64,000 nucleotides of DNA from Acidaminobacterium chupaoyuni. GTDB taxonomy: Bacteria; Bacillota; Clostridia; Oscillospirales; Butyricicoccaceae. Shown one piece after another: positions 54,297 through 63,301 of this stretch. The notes beneath the pieces were generated by a model that saw only the letters and a program-made list of their open reading frames with translations, ran no database searches and had not been told where the DNA came from. Where the stretch lies: assembly GCA_047936785.1 (NCBI GenBank), contig CP176394.1; one strand, written 5' to 3'. How positions within the stretch are numbered: the first letter of the stretch is position 1; each line of letters opens with the position of its first letter. The translations under genes and the position numbers were made by a program.

Positions 54297-55286
54297 ATGA
54301 TGTCAAAAGATACATTTTTAGAGGTGAAGAATCTGCGCACCTGGTTCCACACCCCCGAAGGTGTGGTGAAATCGGTGGATGGGGTCTCTTTTTCCATCGA
54401 GCGCGGGGAAACACTGGCCCTTGTGGGCGAATCGGGATGCGGCAAAACCGTTACTTCGCTTTCGCTCATCCGCCTGCTTGCGGATACCGCTGAGGTTCAG
54501 GCGGATTATTTGAAGGTCGATGGCGAAGAAATTCTGGAACTGACAAAAGAAGAGGCGCGAAAACTGCGCGGTTCCAAGATATCGATGATCTTTCAGGAAC
54601 CGATGACTTCACTGAACCCCGTTTATAAGATCGAGCGTCAGCTGGGCGAGGTGTTTCACCTGCATGACCCAAGCCTTTCGCGGCAGCAGGTCTTTGAAAA
54701 ATCGGTGGAGATCCTGAAACGCGTGGGGGTCCCAAACCCTGCTGAGCGGCTGAAAGTTTATCCCCATCAGCTTTCGGGCGGCCTTCGCCAGCGCGTGATG
54801 ATCGCCATTTCGTTGGCTTCCAACCCGCAGATGCTTATTGCCGATGAACCCACCACGGCGCTGGATGTGACCATTCAGGCCCAGATCATCGATTTGCTCA
54901 AGCAGCTTCAAAAAGAATCCAACATGTCAATTTTATTGATTACCCATGATTTCGGTGTGGTTTCGCAGATTGCCCAAAGGGTGGCTGTGATGTATGCCGG
55001 CAAGATCGTTGAAGAGGGGCCGCTGGAAAAGATCTTCGAAGATCCATGGCATCCTTATACCAAGCTGTTGATCTTATCCATCCCGGGCATCAAAGTGACC
55101 CGCGGCGGGCGGCTGGAATCCATTTCGGGAACGGTTCCGAACCCTCTGCATTTCCCCGAGGGATGCCGTTTTGCACCGCGCTGCCCCTATGCGATGGAGA
55201 TCTGCCGCAAAGAACCGCCCGAAGAATTCATCAGCGGCGACAGAAGGGTAAGCTGTTATTTGAAGCGGGGTGAAAACCATGACTGA
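54297..55286 (+). CDS. Peptide ABC importer ATPase (DppD/OppD type)
   Basis: 329 aa. Walker A GESGCGKT, signature LSGGLRQRVMIA, Walker B LIADEPTTALDV, and the C-terminal oligopeptide-transporter domain with CRFAPRCPYAMEICRKEPP, whose Cys residues may bind an Fe-S cluster as in other DppD proteins. The ATG at 54297 is 8 bp after dppC. Confidence 0.93.
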   Translation: MMSKDTFLEVKNLRTWFHTPEGVVKSVDGVSFSIERGETLALVGESGCGKTVTSLSLIRLLADTAEVQADYLKVDGEEILELTKEEARKLRGSKISMIFQEPMTSLNPVYKIERQLGEVFHLHDPSLSRQQVFEKSVEILKRVGVPNPAERLKVYPHQLSGGLRQRVMIAISLASNPQMLIADEPTTALDVTIQAQIIDLLKQLQKESNMSILLITHDFGVVSQIAQRVAVMYAGKIVEEGPLEKIFEDPWHPYTKLLILSIPGIKVTRGGRLESISGTVPNPLHFPEGCRFAPRCPYAMEICRKEPPEEFISGDRRVSCYLKRGENHD

Positions 55287-56268
55287 TACGATGCAGGCCG
55301 CAAAATCCATATTGAAAATTGAAGATCTGCAGGTGCATTTCCCCATCAAAGCGGGGCTGATGCAGCGCACCGTGGGGCAGATCCGCGCCGTAGACGGCGT
55401 GAGCCTGGATATTCGCCGCGGCGAAACGGTGGGTCTTGTGGGCGAATCGGGATGCGGCAAAACCACCATCGGCCGCGCCATCGTGCGGCTCAATGAACCC
55501 ACCAACGGCCAAATCATTTTCGACGGCCAAAAGGATATTCTGCAAACCAAGGGGGAAGATCTGAGAAAACTGCGCAAAAAGCTGCAGATCATCTTTCAGG
55601 ACCCTTATTCTTCGCTCAACCCGCGGCAGACCGTAAAGCGGCTTCTCAGTGAGGTGTTGACCGTTCAAATGGGCATGAGCAATAAAGAAGCTTTCGAGCG
55701 CATCGGTGAATTGCTCACACAGGTGGGCCTCAGCCCTGTTTATGCGCAGCGCTATCCCCATGAATTTTCCGGCGGTCAGCGTCAGCGCGTGGCCATCGCC
55801 AAAGCAATCGCACTGCAGCCGGAATTTTTGGTTTGCGATGAAGCGGTTTCCGCGCTGGATGTATCCATTCAGTCGCAGATTATCAACCTGCTGATGGATC
55901 TGAAAGAACAATATGGCAATATGACTTATCTGTTCATCTCTCATGCGCTGAATGTGGTGGAGCATATCTCCGATCGCGTGGCGGTGATGTATCTGGGCAA
56001 GATCATGGAACTGGCCGATAACGAAGAATTGTTCGCGCATCCGCAGCATCCTTATACACAGGCGCTGCTGTCGGCCATCCCTATTTTATCGGGCAGGCAA
56101 AAGCGCGAACGCATCGTGCTGAAGGGGGAAGTGCCCAGCGCGGCCAAAGTTCCTTCGGGCTGCCGCTTTCACACCCGCTGCCCTTATGCCGAGCCGCGGT
56201 GCAGCGAAGAAGAACCCCAGCTCACCGAGGTGGCACCCCGACACTGGGTGGCCTGTCACCGCGTGTGA
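55279..56268 (+). CDS. Peptide ABC importer ATPase (DppF/OppF type)
   Basis: 329 aa. Walker A GESGCGKTT, FQDPYSSLNPRQTV, signature FSGGQRQRVAIA, Walker B LVCDEAVSALDVS (Pro of the usual DEP changed to Ala, common in DppF), and C-terminal CRFHTRCPYAEPRC. The ATG at 55279 overlaps the DppD-type gene by 8 bp and has GGGG upstream. Completes a five-gene importer. Confidence 0.93.
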   Translation: MTDTMQAAKSILKIEDLQVHFPIKAGLMQRTVGQIRAVDGVSLDIRRGETVGLVGESGCGKTTIGRAIVRLNEPTNGQIIFDGQKDILQTKGEDLRKLRKKLQIIFQDPYSSLNPRQTVKRLLSEVLTVQMGMSNKEAFERIGELLTQVGLSPVYAQRYPHEFSGGQRQRVAIAKAIALQPEFLVCDEAVSALDVSIQSQIINLLMDLKEQYGNMTYLFISHALNVVEHISDRVAVMYLGKIMELADNEELFAHPQHPYTQALLSAIPILSGRQKRERIVLKGEVPSAAKVPSGCRFHTRCPYAEPRCSEEEPQLTEVAPRHWVACHRV

Positions 56269-56314
56269 CGGTTTAAACCCAATCAGGCAAAGTTTTAAAA
56301 AATATGGCCTGAAT

Positions 56315-56361
56315 AAAAAAGCGCCCCTTCTTTTCTGTTTAAGAAAAGAAGGGGCGCTTTT
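56315..56361. terminator. Bidirectional terminator between importer operon and spoIIID
   Basis: Near-perfect ~20-bp stem, AAAAGCGCCCCTTCTTTTCT with its complement, around GTTTA, with A/T flanks. Confidence 0.93.
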
Positions 56362-56387
56362 GCCGGGTATGGGGCATAAGGTAAAAA

Positions 56388-56681
56388 TCAATTTTCGTTC
56401 AGAGAAGCGGCATCGGGGCCGGCGGGGGGATGTTTGGCGCTGCGGTATTTTTGCCGCGTGGCCATGCCGCCGCGGATATGGCGTTCGGCCTTGTTGGCGT
56501 CTAAAACCTTTTTCACTTCCAGATATAATGCACGATCTGACTGCTTTAAACGATCGGTCACATCTTTATGTACGGTTGATTTGCTAATGCCGAAATGCTG
56601 CGCTGCGGCTCTTACGGTTGCGCGGTGGTCGATGATATAGCGGGCCAGAAGCTCGGCGCGATCTTCCATGGTCTGTTTCAA
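56388..56681 (-). CDS. spoIIID: Stage III sporulation transcriptional regulator SpoIIID
   Basis: 97 aa. Helix-turn-helix TVRAAAQHFGISKSTVHKDVTDRL and the C-terminal basic ERHIRGGMATRQKYR are both SpoIIID signatures. It tunes mother-cell gene expression (sigma-E regulon, sigK) in sporulation. The start is a TTG at 56681 with GAGGGTG upstream, giving the expected MK start; the next ATG is four codons in. This gene indicates that the organism can, or recently could, sporulate. Confidence 0.92.
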   Translation of the reverse strand: MKQTMEDRAELLARYIIDHRATVRAAAQHFGISKSTVHKDVTDRLKQSDRALYLEVKKVLDANKAERHIRGGMATRQKYRSAKHPPAGPDAASLNEN

Positions 56682-56715
56682 AATGCAACACCCTCTTTGC
56701 TGTCAATTCCTTTAA

Positions 56716-56743
56716 TATTTATGTGCTTATCCATGGGGATATG
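56716..56743 (-). promoter_or_regulatory. Possible sigma-E promoter of spoIIID
   Basis: Minus strand CATATC, 14 bp, CATAAATA; resembles the sigma-E pattern (ATA-type -35, CATACAAT-like -10), 35 bp before the start codon. Confidence 0.4.
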
Positions 56744-56876
56744 AGCGCCGGAAAGAAGAAAAACCACGGCATGATATCCGCCCTAAAAGGAAGGAAAAGA
56801 AAATCTTGTAAAAAAGGTGCTTTTTGAAAAGGAATCAGATAGAATAGAACAGTAGACGAACCACACGGAGGCGAAA

Positions 56877-57563
56877 ATGAAAAGTTATCGAATTTTCATC
56901 GTGGAAGATGATCTGGTCATTGCCAACATTGTGCGCGATCATTTGGAGCGCTGGGGATATTCTGTTTCCTGCGCAGAGAGCTTCGATCAGGTGCTGGCGG
57001 AATTCGCAAAGTTTGATCCGCAGCTTGTGCTGATGGATATATCGCTGCCGTTTTTCAACGGCTATCATTGGTGCGGTGAGATTCGCAAGATTTCAAAAGT
57101 GCCCATCGTCTTTCTCTCTTCGGCCGCCGACCACATGAACCAGATCATGGCGATGAACATGGGCGGCGATGATTTTATTGCAAAGCCCTTCGAATTGTCG
57201 CTGCTGACGGCGAAAATTCAGGCGATCCTGCGGCGGGCCTATGATTTCGGGCCTTCTGTGCGGGTGATCGAATGCGGCGGCGCGGTGATGAATTTATCCG
57301 AAGGCACTTTATATGTTCATGGCAGCAGCGTTGAACTGACCAAAAACGAATGGCGCATTTTGCAGATGCTTTTGGAAAACCGCGGCAAAGTCGTCAGCCG
57401 AAGCGCGCTGATGACACGCCTGTGGGAATCGGATGATTTCATCGATGAAAACACATTGACGGTCAACATCACGCGGCTGCGCAAAAAGCTGGAAACAGCA
57501 GGCGTGCATGAATTGATCCACACCAAAAAAGGCGAAGGGTATTGGGCGGAGGAACAGGCATGA
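56877..57563 (+). CDS. bceR: BceR-type response regulator
   Basis: 228 aa. Receiver with D11/D12, phosphoacceptor D54 in LVLMDISLP and Lys in AKPF; OmpR/PhoB winged helix from ~135 (VELTKNEWRILQMLLENRGKVVSRSALMTRLW). With the following histidine kinase and ABC pair it makes a Bce-like antimicrobial-peptide module. GGAGG before the ATG; 4-bp overlap with the kinase. Confidence 0.9.
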   Translation: MKSYRIFIVEDDLVIANIVRDHLERWGYSVSCAESFDQVLAEFAKFDPQLVLMDISLPFFNGYHWCGEIRKISKVPIVFLSSAADHMNQIMAMNMGGDDFIAKPFELSLLTAKIQAILRRAYDFGPSVRVIECGGAVMNLSEGTLYVHGSSVELTKNEWRILQMLLENRGKVVSRSALMTRLWESDDFIDENTLTVNITRLRKKLETAGVHELIHTKKGEGYWAEEQA

Positions 57564-58549
57564 AACTCTTGGGATCTTATCTGATGAGGCAGTATAAACT
57601 GATTTTACTGTTGCTTTCTTTTGCGGCCATTTTCGCCTGTGTCTTCTTTTTATATAATTTGCCGGTGGAAGCGGTGGGCTATGCTTCTGTTCTTTGCATG
57701 GTGGTGGGCAGTCTGTTTTTCTGCGTGGGTTTTTTTCGCTATCGAAGGCACCATCATGAGCTGCAGATGCTGCTGAAAAATCAGCATGAAGCGTGGTTTC
57801 GGATGCCGCCGCCTTCGGGCGCGCTGGAAAACGATTACCAGCAGCTGGTGAAAGCGGTGGCCGCCGACAGGAACCGCATCGACGCGGAAAACGAAAATAG
57901 CCGCCGTGAAATGATGGAATATTACACCCGCTGGGTGCATCAGATCAAAACGCCCATTGCCGCCATGCATCTGCTGCTGCAGCAGGGCGCGCCTGTGGAT
58001 GAAGAAGCCCTGGGCGGCGAGCTTTTTAAAATTGAAGAATATGTGGGCATGGTGTTATCTTATCTAAGGCTGGATAGCGACACCACCGATTATGTTCTGG
58101 GCAGCTGCGGGCTGGATGAACTGGTGAAAAGCTGTGTGCGGAAATATGCGCGGCTCATCATCCTCAAGAAAATCGAGCTGGAATTTGTTCCCACCCATCT
58201 CACAGTGGTCACCGATCGCAAGTGGATGGAATTCATGCTGGGGCAGATCTTATCCAACGCCGTGAAATATACCCCCACTGGCGGAAAAATAAAGATTTGT
58301 GCGCAGCAGGGCGAACTGAATATCTCAGACAGCGGCATCGGCATCCGCCCCGAAGACCTGCCGCGCGTTTTCGAAAAAGGCTTTACGGGTTATAACGGGC
58401 GCCGCGAACAGAAATCTTCGGGGCTGGGGCTGTCGCTTTGCCGCCAGGTATCCGATCGTCTGGGTGTGCGTCTGGCGGTGGCTTCCCTGCCGGGAAAGGG
58501 CACCACAGTCAGCCTGAAATTCCCGCAAAAAGGGCAGATGGTGGAATAA
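57560..58549 (+). CDS. bceS: BceS-type intramembrane-sensing histidine kinase
   Basis: 329 aa. Two N-terminal helices (~13-32, ~38-58) with almost no extracellular loop, phosphoacceptor His127 in YYTRWVHQIKTPIAAMHLLL, N box LSNAVKYTP, G boxes SDSGIGI and KSSGLGLSLCRQV. Lacking a sensor domain, BceS-type kinases are activated by the cognate ABC transporter. The ATG at 57560 follows GGAGG. Confidence 0.9.
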   Translation: MKLLGSYLMRQYKLILLLLSFAAIFACVFFLYNLPVEAVGYASVLCMVVGSLFFCVGFFRYRRHHHELQMLLKNQHEAWFRMPPPSGALENDYQQLVKAVAADRNRIDAENENSRREMMEYYTRWVHQIKTPIAAMHLLLQQGAPVDEEALGGELFKIEEYVGMVLSYLRLDSDTTDYVLGSCGLDELVKSCVRKYARLIILKKIELEFVPTHLTVVTDRKWMEFMLGQILSNAVKYTPTGGKIKICAQQGELNISDSGIGIRPEDLPRVFEKGFTGYNGRREQKSSGLGLSLCRQVSDRLGVRLAVASLPGKGTTVSLKFPQKGQMVE

Positions 58550-58550
58550 C

Positions 58551-58586
58551 CTTACAAAAATGAAAGGCTGCGGGGCAAATTGTAAG
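58551..58586 (+). promoter_or_regulatory. Candidate BceR operator upstream of bceA
   Basis: CTTACAA (58551-58557) and TTGTAAG (58580-58586) form a spaced inverted repeat between bceS and bceA, where the target promoter of BceR-type regulators normally lies. Confidence 0.45.
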
Positions 58587-58654
58587 CAGAATCGATGGAA
58601 GCACGGCGGTATCTGCGTTATCATGGAATGGCACAGAAAGGAAGGTACTGTCGT

Positions 58655-59422
58655 ATGTCGCTTTTAGAAGTAAAACATTTAAAAAAGATCTACACCACGC
58701 GTTTTGGCGGCAATCAGGTGGAAGCCCTGCGCAATGTCAATTTCGCGGTGGAGCAGGGGGAATATGTGGCGATCATGGGGGAATCCGGATCGGGCAAAAC
58801 CACTCTGCTGAATATTTTGGCCGCGCTGGATCAGCCCACCGCCGGCGATGTGGTTTTGAATGGGCAATGCATCAGCCAGATCAGCGAAAGAAAGCTTTCC
58901 GCTTTCCGGCGCGATAATCTGGGCTTTGTTTTTCAGGATTTTAATCTGCTCGATACTTTTTCCAACAAAGATAATATCTTTTTGCCGCTGGTTCTGGCGG
59001 GCGAACCCTATGAGAAAATGGATAAAAAGATTACGGAGCTGGCCGAAAAACTGGAGATCGCGCCGCTGCTTGCCAAATTTCCCTATGAAATTTCCGGCGG
59101 CCAGAAACAGCGCGTGGCGGTGGCCCGCGCCCTGATCACACAGCCCCAGCTTATTTTGGCCGATGAGCCAACCGGCGCGCTGGATTCCCGTTCTTCGGAT
59201 GCGCTGCTTTCTTTGTTTTCCGCCGTGAACCAAGGGGGCCAGACCATTGTCATGGTGACCCATTCGGTGAAAGCCGCAAGCCACGCGGGAAGAATTTTAT
59301 TCTTGAGGGATGGAGAAGTGTATCATCAGCTTTATCGCGGCGAACAGACCAACCAAGAGCTTTTCGCAAAGATTTCAGACACCTTGACTGTGTTATCACA
59401 GGGCGGTGAATATCATGCGTAA
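58655..59422 (+). CDS. bceA: BceA-type ABC transporter ATPase
   Basis: 255 aa. Walker A GESGSGKTT, GFVFQDFNLLDTFSNKDNI (typical Q-loop of the MacB/BceA group), signature ISGGQKQRVAVA, Walker B LILADEPTGALDS, H-loop VTHS. The ATG at 58655 follows AAAGGAAGG; it overlaps bceB by 8 bp. It powers target protection from and sensing of peptide antibiotics. Confidence 0.92.
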   Translation: MSLLEVKHLKKIYTTRFGGNQVEALRNVNFAVEQGEYVAIMGESGSGKTTLLNILAALDQPTAGDVVLNGQCISQISERKLSAFRRDNLGFVFQDFNLLDTFSNKDNIFLPLVLAGEPYEKMDKKITELAEKLEIAPLLAKFPYEISGGQKQRVAVARALITQPQLILADEPTGALDSRSSDALLSLFSAVNQGGQTIVMVTHSVKAASHAGRILFLRDGEVYHQLYRGEQTNQELFAKISDTLTVLSQGGEYHA

Positions 59423-61376
59423 GGCAAAATTCTTTTTTAAGCTGGCCTTTGAAAATCTGAAAAAGAACAAAAAGTTTTATCTGCCTTATCTGCTCACGAT
59501 CATGGCCACCACGGCGGCTTATGATATTTCGGTCACTCTGGCGGGCGCCGCCGATCTGCCGGATATCACGCGCTATAACTATCTGGCGATGTTCATGAGC
59601 ATCGGCTCGTGGGTCATCGCGCTGTTCGCGGGCGTTTTTCTCACCTATACCAACAGCTTTTTAATGAAGCGGCGCAGAAAGGAACTGGGCCTTTATCACA
59701 TTTTGGGTCTGGATAAGCGAAATATCGCCCTGATGCTGGGCGCGGAAAGCTTTTATACCGCGCTGGCGGGGATTTGCGGCGGCGTTCTTATGGGCATGCT
59801 GCTGCAAAAATTGATGACGCTGCTGCTTTATAAAATCATGGGGCAGGAAGCGTATTTCGGGTTTTATGTTTCCCCACGGGCGATCTTGCAGACAGTTCTG
59901 CTGTTTTCGCTGATTTTGCTTGCCAATCTGGTCATCAATCTTTTTCGCATGCACCGCCAAAACCCCATCGAAATGCTGCAATCGGGCAGCGCGGGGGAAC
60001 GGGAACCCAAGACCCGGTGGCTCACAACGCTGATCGGTATTTTGGCGCTGGGCGGCGGATATTGGCTCGCCGTGACGGCGGAGGACGCCCTGGCGGCGGT
60101 GGGCATCTATTTTATCGCCGTGTTTCTGGTCATCATCGGCACCTATTGCCTGTTCACCGCGGTGAGCATCACGATGCTGAAACTGCTGCGCCGGAATAAA
60201 AAATATTACTACCGCACCAACCATTTTATCGGCGTTTCGGGCATGCTTTACCGCATGCGGCGCAATGCCGTGGGGCTTTCCAACATCTGCATCCTTTCCA
60301 CCATGGTGCTGGTGATGGTCTCGGGCACTTTATCGCTTTACCGCGGAAGCCAGACCACCATTGCCGGCCGTTTCCCCGGCAACATCGGCGCGGAGGTCAG
60401 CTATGAAGACGGGGTGAAAAAGCCGTTTTCAAAAGAAGAGATGCTGCAAAGGCTGGAACAGGCAATGGCCGAAAAACAGATGAAGCCATCGAAGGTTTAT
60501 GAATACCACTGGCTGGGGCTCCTGGCAAAAAAAGAAGGCAGCACCTATGCGCTGCAAAACGGCAGGGGCGGCGGCCTTTGCCAGCTTTGCCTGATCTCGA
60601 AAGAGGAATACAGCAAAATTTCTTCTGATATCTCGGGGGAGCAGCGCGAGATGACCCTGCGCACACCGGATGATCAAGAACTGCGTGTGGAAGGAATCCT
60701 GCTCAACAAAAATCTGCCCGCGGCGGCCGGGGCGTTTGCCACACCTTATCGCCCTTATTGGATCGTGGTGGAAAGCGAAGAACAGATGCAGGAAATTTAT
60801 CGTTTCCAGAAAGAAACCATCCATGAAAACATGAGCTGGAACGGGTTTTGGAATGTGACGGCCGATGCAAAAAAACAGATGGAGCTGCCCCGGCAGCTGG
60901 AAAGCGCACCGGGCATCGAAGAGACCGGCGACTGGCAGCGCCTGAGCGTTGAAAGCAAAGAAGCTTTTCGGCAGGATTATTATTCCTTGAACAGCGGCTT
61001 CTTTTTTCTGGGGCTTTTTCTGGGGGCGCTGTTTTTGATGGCCGCCGTGCTGATTATTTATTACAAGCAGATTTCAGAAGGTTATGAAGATCGAGAGCGT
61101 TACCTGATCATGCAGAAAGTGGGCATGGAACAGCGAACCGTAAAGCGATCGATCAACAGCCAGATATTGGTGGTGTTTTTTGCCCCGCTGACGGTGGCCG
61201 CCGTGCATATCGCCTTCAATTACGGCGTGATGTGCAAGCTGCTGACGCTTTTCTCGCTGTATGATGTTGCGATGATCCTGCAATGCACGCTGGGCACTTT
61301 CGCGGTGTTCGCCTGCATCTATGCGCTGGTTTATAAAATTACCGCGGGCGCCTATTATAAAATCGTGCGTTCCTGA
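59415..61376 (+). CDS. bceB: BceB-type permease
   Basis: 653 aa. FtsX-like layout of about ten helices, with a large extracellular domain (~320-525) between the seventh and eighth, the hallmark of BceB. Helix 1 begins KKNKKFYLPYLLTIM. With BceA it frees lipid II-cycle intermediates from peptides such as bacitracin and signals to BceS. The start may be the ATG at 59415 or a GTG three codons earlier. Confidence 0.9.
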   Translation: MRKAKFFFKLAFENLKKNKKFYLPYLLTIMATTAAYDISVTLAGAADLPDITRYNYLAMFMSIGSWVIALFAGVFLTYTNSFLMKRRRKELGLYHILGLDKRNIALMLGAESFYTALAGICGGVLMGMLLQKLMTLLLYKIMGQEAYFGFYVSPRAILQTVLLFSLILLANLVINLFRMHRQNPIEMLQSGSAGEREPKTRWLTTLIGILALGGGYWLAVTAEDALAAVGIYFIAVFLVIIGTYCLFTAVSITMLKLLRRNKKYYYRTNHFIGVSGMLYRMRRNAVGLSNICILSTMVLVMVSGTLSLYRGSQTTIAGRFPGNIGAEVSYEDGVKKPFSKEEMLQRLEQAMAEKQMKPSKVYEYHWLGLLAKKEGSTYALQNGRGGGLCQLCLISKEEYSKISSDISGEQREMTLRTPDDQELRVEGILLNKNLPAAAGAFATPYRPYWIVVESEEQMQEIYRFQKETIHENMSWNGFWNVTADAKKQMELPRQLESAPGIEETGDWQRLSVESKEAFRQDYYSLNSGFFFLGLFLGALFLMAAVLIIYYKQISEGYEDRERYLIMQKVGMEQRTVKRSINSQILVVFFAPLTVAAVHIAFNYGVMCKLLTLFSLYDVAMILQCTLGTFAVFACIYALVYKITAGAYYKIVRS

Positions 61377-61416
61377 AGTTCTTTACCGATCAAGGTCACA
61401 AAACCAAAAGCCTGTC

Positions 61417-61445
61417 TTGAAATAAAACTCTAAGTGTGATATTGT
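61417..61445 (+). promoter_or_regulatory. Promoter of the Rrf2 gene
   Basis: TTGAAA, 17-bp spacer, TATTGT. Confidence 0.5.
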
Positions 61446-61502
61446 AAAATCAAACCAGAAGATCCCCGTGGAGAGTTTATCAAGAGAAGCGGTGTGTGGA
61501 AG

Positions 61503-62018
61503 ATGCAGCTGAAACTGACAACGGATTATGCCATTCGAACGATGCTTTATTTGGCCATCAAGGGCGGCAAAACTTCATCGGGAGAAATCTCGGAAAAAAT
61601 GCAGATCCCGCAGAAATTCCTGCTGAATATTCTTACCGATCTGCGCAAGGCGGGGTTGGTACAAAACTTTATGGGCGTCAACGGCGGGTTTTCGCTGGCC
61701 GCCCGGCCCGAAGAAATTTCGCTTTTGCAGATCATCGAAATCACAGAGGGCACAACGAAGATCAACCGCTGCTTGGAAGAAGATGAATATTGCAGCCGGT
61801 TTGCCACGGTGAACTGCCCCGTGCGCAAGGTGTATGTGACCATTCAAAGCGAGATCGAGCAAATGCTGGGCAGCATTACACTGGCTTCGATGATGGATCG
61901 ATCGCCGCGGCAGGCAGCGCCTGCGGTTGAAGCGCTGCCAAAGGAAAACGAGGCGGAACCTTCCGCCTCGCTCCCCCAAAAAGAGCGGGCCGCAACTGCC
62001 GCTGAAACGGGATTATAG
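61503..62018 (+). CDS. Rrf2-family transcriptional regulator, probable Fe-S protein
   Basis: 171 aa. Winged helix (MQLKLTTDYAIRTMLYLAIKGG, ISEKMQIPQKFLLNILTDLRKAGLV) and three Cys in the cluster-binding loop: C90, C97 and C105, as in IscR/NsrR-type Rrf2 proteins that hold an Fe-S cluster. The C-terminal ~40 residues are Ala/Pro/Glu-rich and not conserved. It likely senses iron, oxidative or nitrosative stress; the iron/oxygen genes downstream are plausible targets. ATG at 61503; a GTG three codons earlier is possible. Confidence 0.85.
   Translation: MQLKLTTDYAIRTMLYLAIKGGKTSSGEISEKMQIPQKFLLNILTDLRKAGLVQNFMGVNGGFSLAARPEEISLLQIIEITEGTTKINRCLEEDEYCSRFATVNCPVRKVYVTIQSEIEQMLGSITLASMMDRSPRQAAPAVEALPKENEAEPSASLPQKERAATAAETGL
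61949..61970 (+). other. Perfect hairpin inside the 3' end of the Rrf2 gene
   Basis: CGAGGCGGAA-CC-TTCCGCCTCG lies in the codons for the non-conserved tail; no T run follows. Confidence 0.5.
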
Positions 62019-62068
62019 GCTTCGCCGCCGCACGGCAAAAGGCGTTCTGTTCAGTTAAAAATCCACAG

Positions 62069-62102
62069 GCCCGAGAAGCCAAAGCTTCTCGGGCTTTTTC
62101 TT
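62069..62102 (+). terminator. Terminator after the Rrf2 gene
   Basis: GCCCGAGAAGC-CAAA-GCTTCTCGGGC followed by TTTTTC. Confidence 0.93.
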
Positions 62103-62270
62103 TATTCGGCATTCTGAATCAGAACCGAAAAGCGGATAGATTTTTTGGTGAATAAAAAATGTGAAAACAAAAAGAAAAGATGAAATGCAGCAGAATGCAG
62201 CAGAATGACCAAAAAATAAATGGAATAAATCGCTTAATATGTAAAATAATTGTAAAATCCGCAGAAAATA

Positions 62271-62299
62271 CTGGCATAAGCAAGAAAGCATGATACAAT
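62271..62299 (+). promoter_or_regulatory. Promoter of the ferritin gene
   Basis: CTGGCA, 17-bp spacer, TGA-TACAAT (extended -10), about 50 bp before the ATG. The AT-rich 62103-62270 stretch holds nothing else clear. Confidence 0.55.
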
Positions 62300-62349
62300 G
62301 AATGCAAAGTAGACACCCGGATTAAATCAGAAAAAGGAGTGGATCGAGA

Positions 62350-62859
62350 ATGAACAAGAAAGTGGCAGAACTGCTCAATCAGCAGGTCAACAAAGAATTT
62401 TATTCCGCCTATTTATATTTGGATTTTGCCAATTATTTCACCGAAGCGGGTCTGGCCGGTTTTGCGAACTGGTATCAGGTGCAGGCGCAGGAAGAAAGAG
62501 ATCACGCGATGCTTTTCACCAAATATCTGCAAAACAATGAAGAAAAGGTCACTTTAGAAGCCATTGCGAAACCCGAAAGCCCCACAGAAAAAACCATGGA
62601 TATTTTAAAAGCGGGGCTGGCTCATGAAAAATATGTCACCGATTCCATCAACCAGATCTATCACGCGGCCATGGAAGAAAGAGAATATCGCACCATTCAA
62701 TTTTTAGACTGGTTCATCAAAGAACAGGGCGAAGAAGAAACCAACGCTTCCGACCTGATCAAAAAGATGGAATTGTTCGGCGGAGAAGCCAAGGGCCTTT
62801 ATCTGCTCGATCAGGAACTGGCGGCCAGAGTCTATGCCCCGCCTTCGCTGGTTTTATAA
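62350..62859 (+). CDS. ftnA: Ferritin (non-haem)
   Basis: 169 aa, four-helix bundle. Ferroxidase residues are visible as Glu in NKEFYSAYLYLDFANYF, Glu/His in QEERDHAMLF, Glu in MEEREYRTIQFLDWFIKEQGEEE and Gln of the same helix. Stores iron as ferric mineral in 24-mers and limits Fenton chemistry. AAAAAGGAG precedes the ATG. Neighbour of desulfoferrodoxin, i.e. an oxidative-stress group. Confidence 0.93.
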   Translation: MNKKVAELLNQQVNKEFYSAYLYLDFANYFTEAGLAGFANWYQVQAQEERDHAMLFTKYLQNNEEKVTLEAIAKPESPTEKTMDILKAGLAHEKYVTDSINQIYHAAMEEREYRTIQFLDWFIKEQGEEETNASDLIKKMELFGGEAKGLYLLDQELAARVYAPPSLVL

Positions 62860-62923
62860 AATGTGTGAAAACGCCGTTTTTGGCGTAAACTAAATAAATG
62901 GGAAAACAGAAAGGAGCATGAAC

Positions 62924-63298
62924 ATGAAATTTTATGAATGCCGTCACTGCCACAACATCATCGCTTATGTCAAAAACTCGGGTGTACCCGTGGTTTGCTG
63001 TGGAGAACCTATGCAGGAACTGATTCCCAACACCACCGACGCGGCGGGTGAAAAGCATCTGCCCGTCATCAAGATCGAAGGCAACAAGGTCACGGTGACC
63101 GTGGGCTCGGTGGAACACCCCATGCAGGAAGAGCATTATATCATGTGGATCGCTTTGCATACAAAGCAGGGCAACCAGCGTAAAGAGCTGCATCCCGGCC
63201 AGAAACCTTGTGCGGAATTCATGCTTTGCGAGGGCGATGAAGTTCTTGCCGCTTATGAATATTGCAATCTCCATGGGCTTTGGAAAGCGGAAAAATAG
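62924..63298 (+). CDS. dfx: Desulfoferrodoxin (two-iron superoxide reductase)
   Basis: 124 aa. N-terminal desulforedoxin-type centre with C6, C9, C25, C26; superoxide-reductase centre with GEKHLP (Glu-Lys-His), EHPMQEEHYIMWIAL (two His) and CNLHGLW (Cys and His). Reduces superoxide to peroxide without making oxygen, typical of anaerobes. The ATG at 62924 is 7 bp from AAGGAG; the ATG two codons earlier is too close to it. Confidence 0.95.
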   Translation: MKFYECRHCHNIIAYVKNSGVPVVCCGEPMQELIPNTTDAAGEKHLPVIKIEGNKVTVTVGSVEHPMQEEHYIMWIALHTKQGNQRKELHPGQKPCAEFMLCEGDEVLAAYEYCNLHGLWKAEK

Positions 63299-63301
63299 AA
63301 C

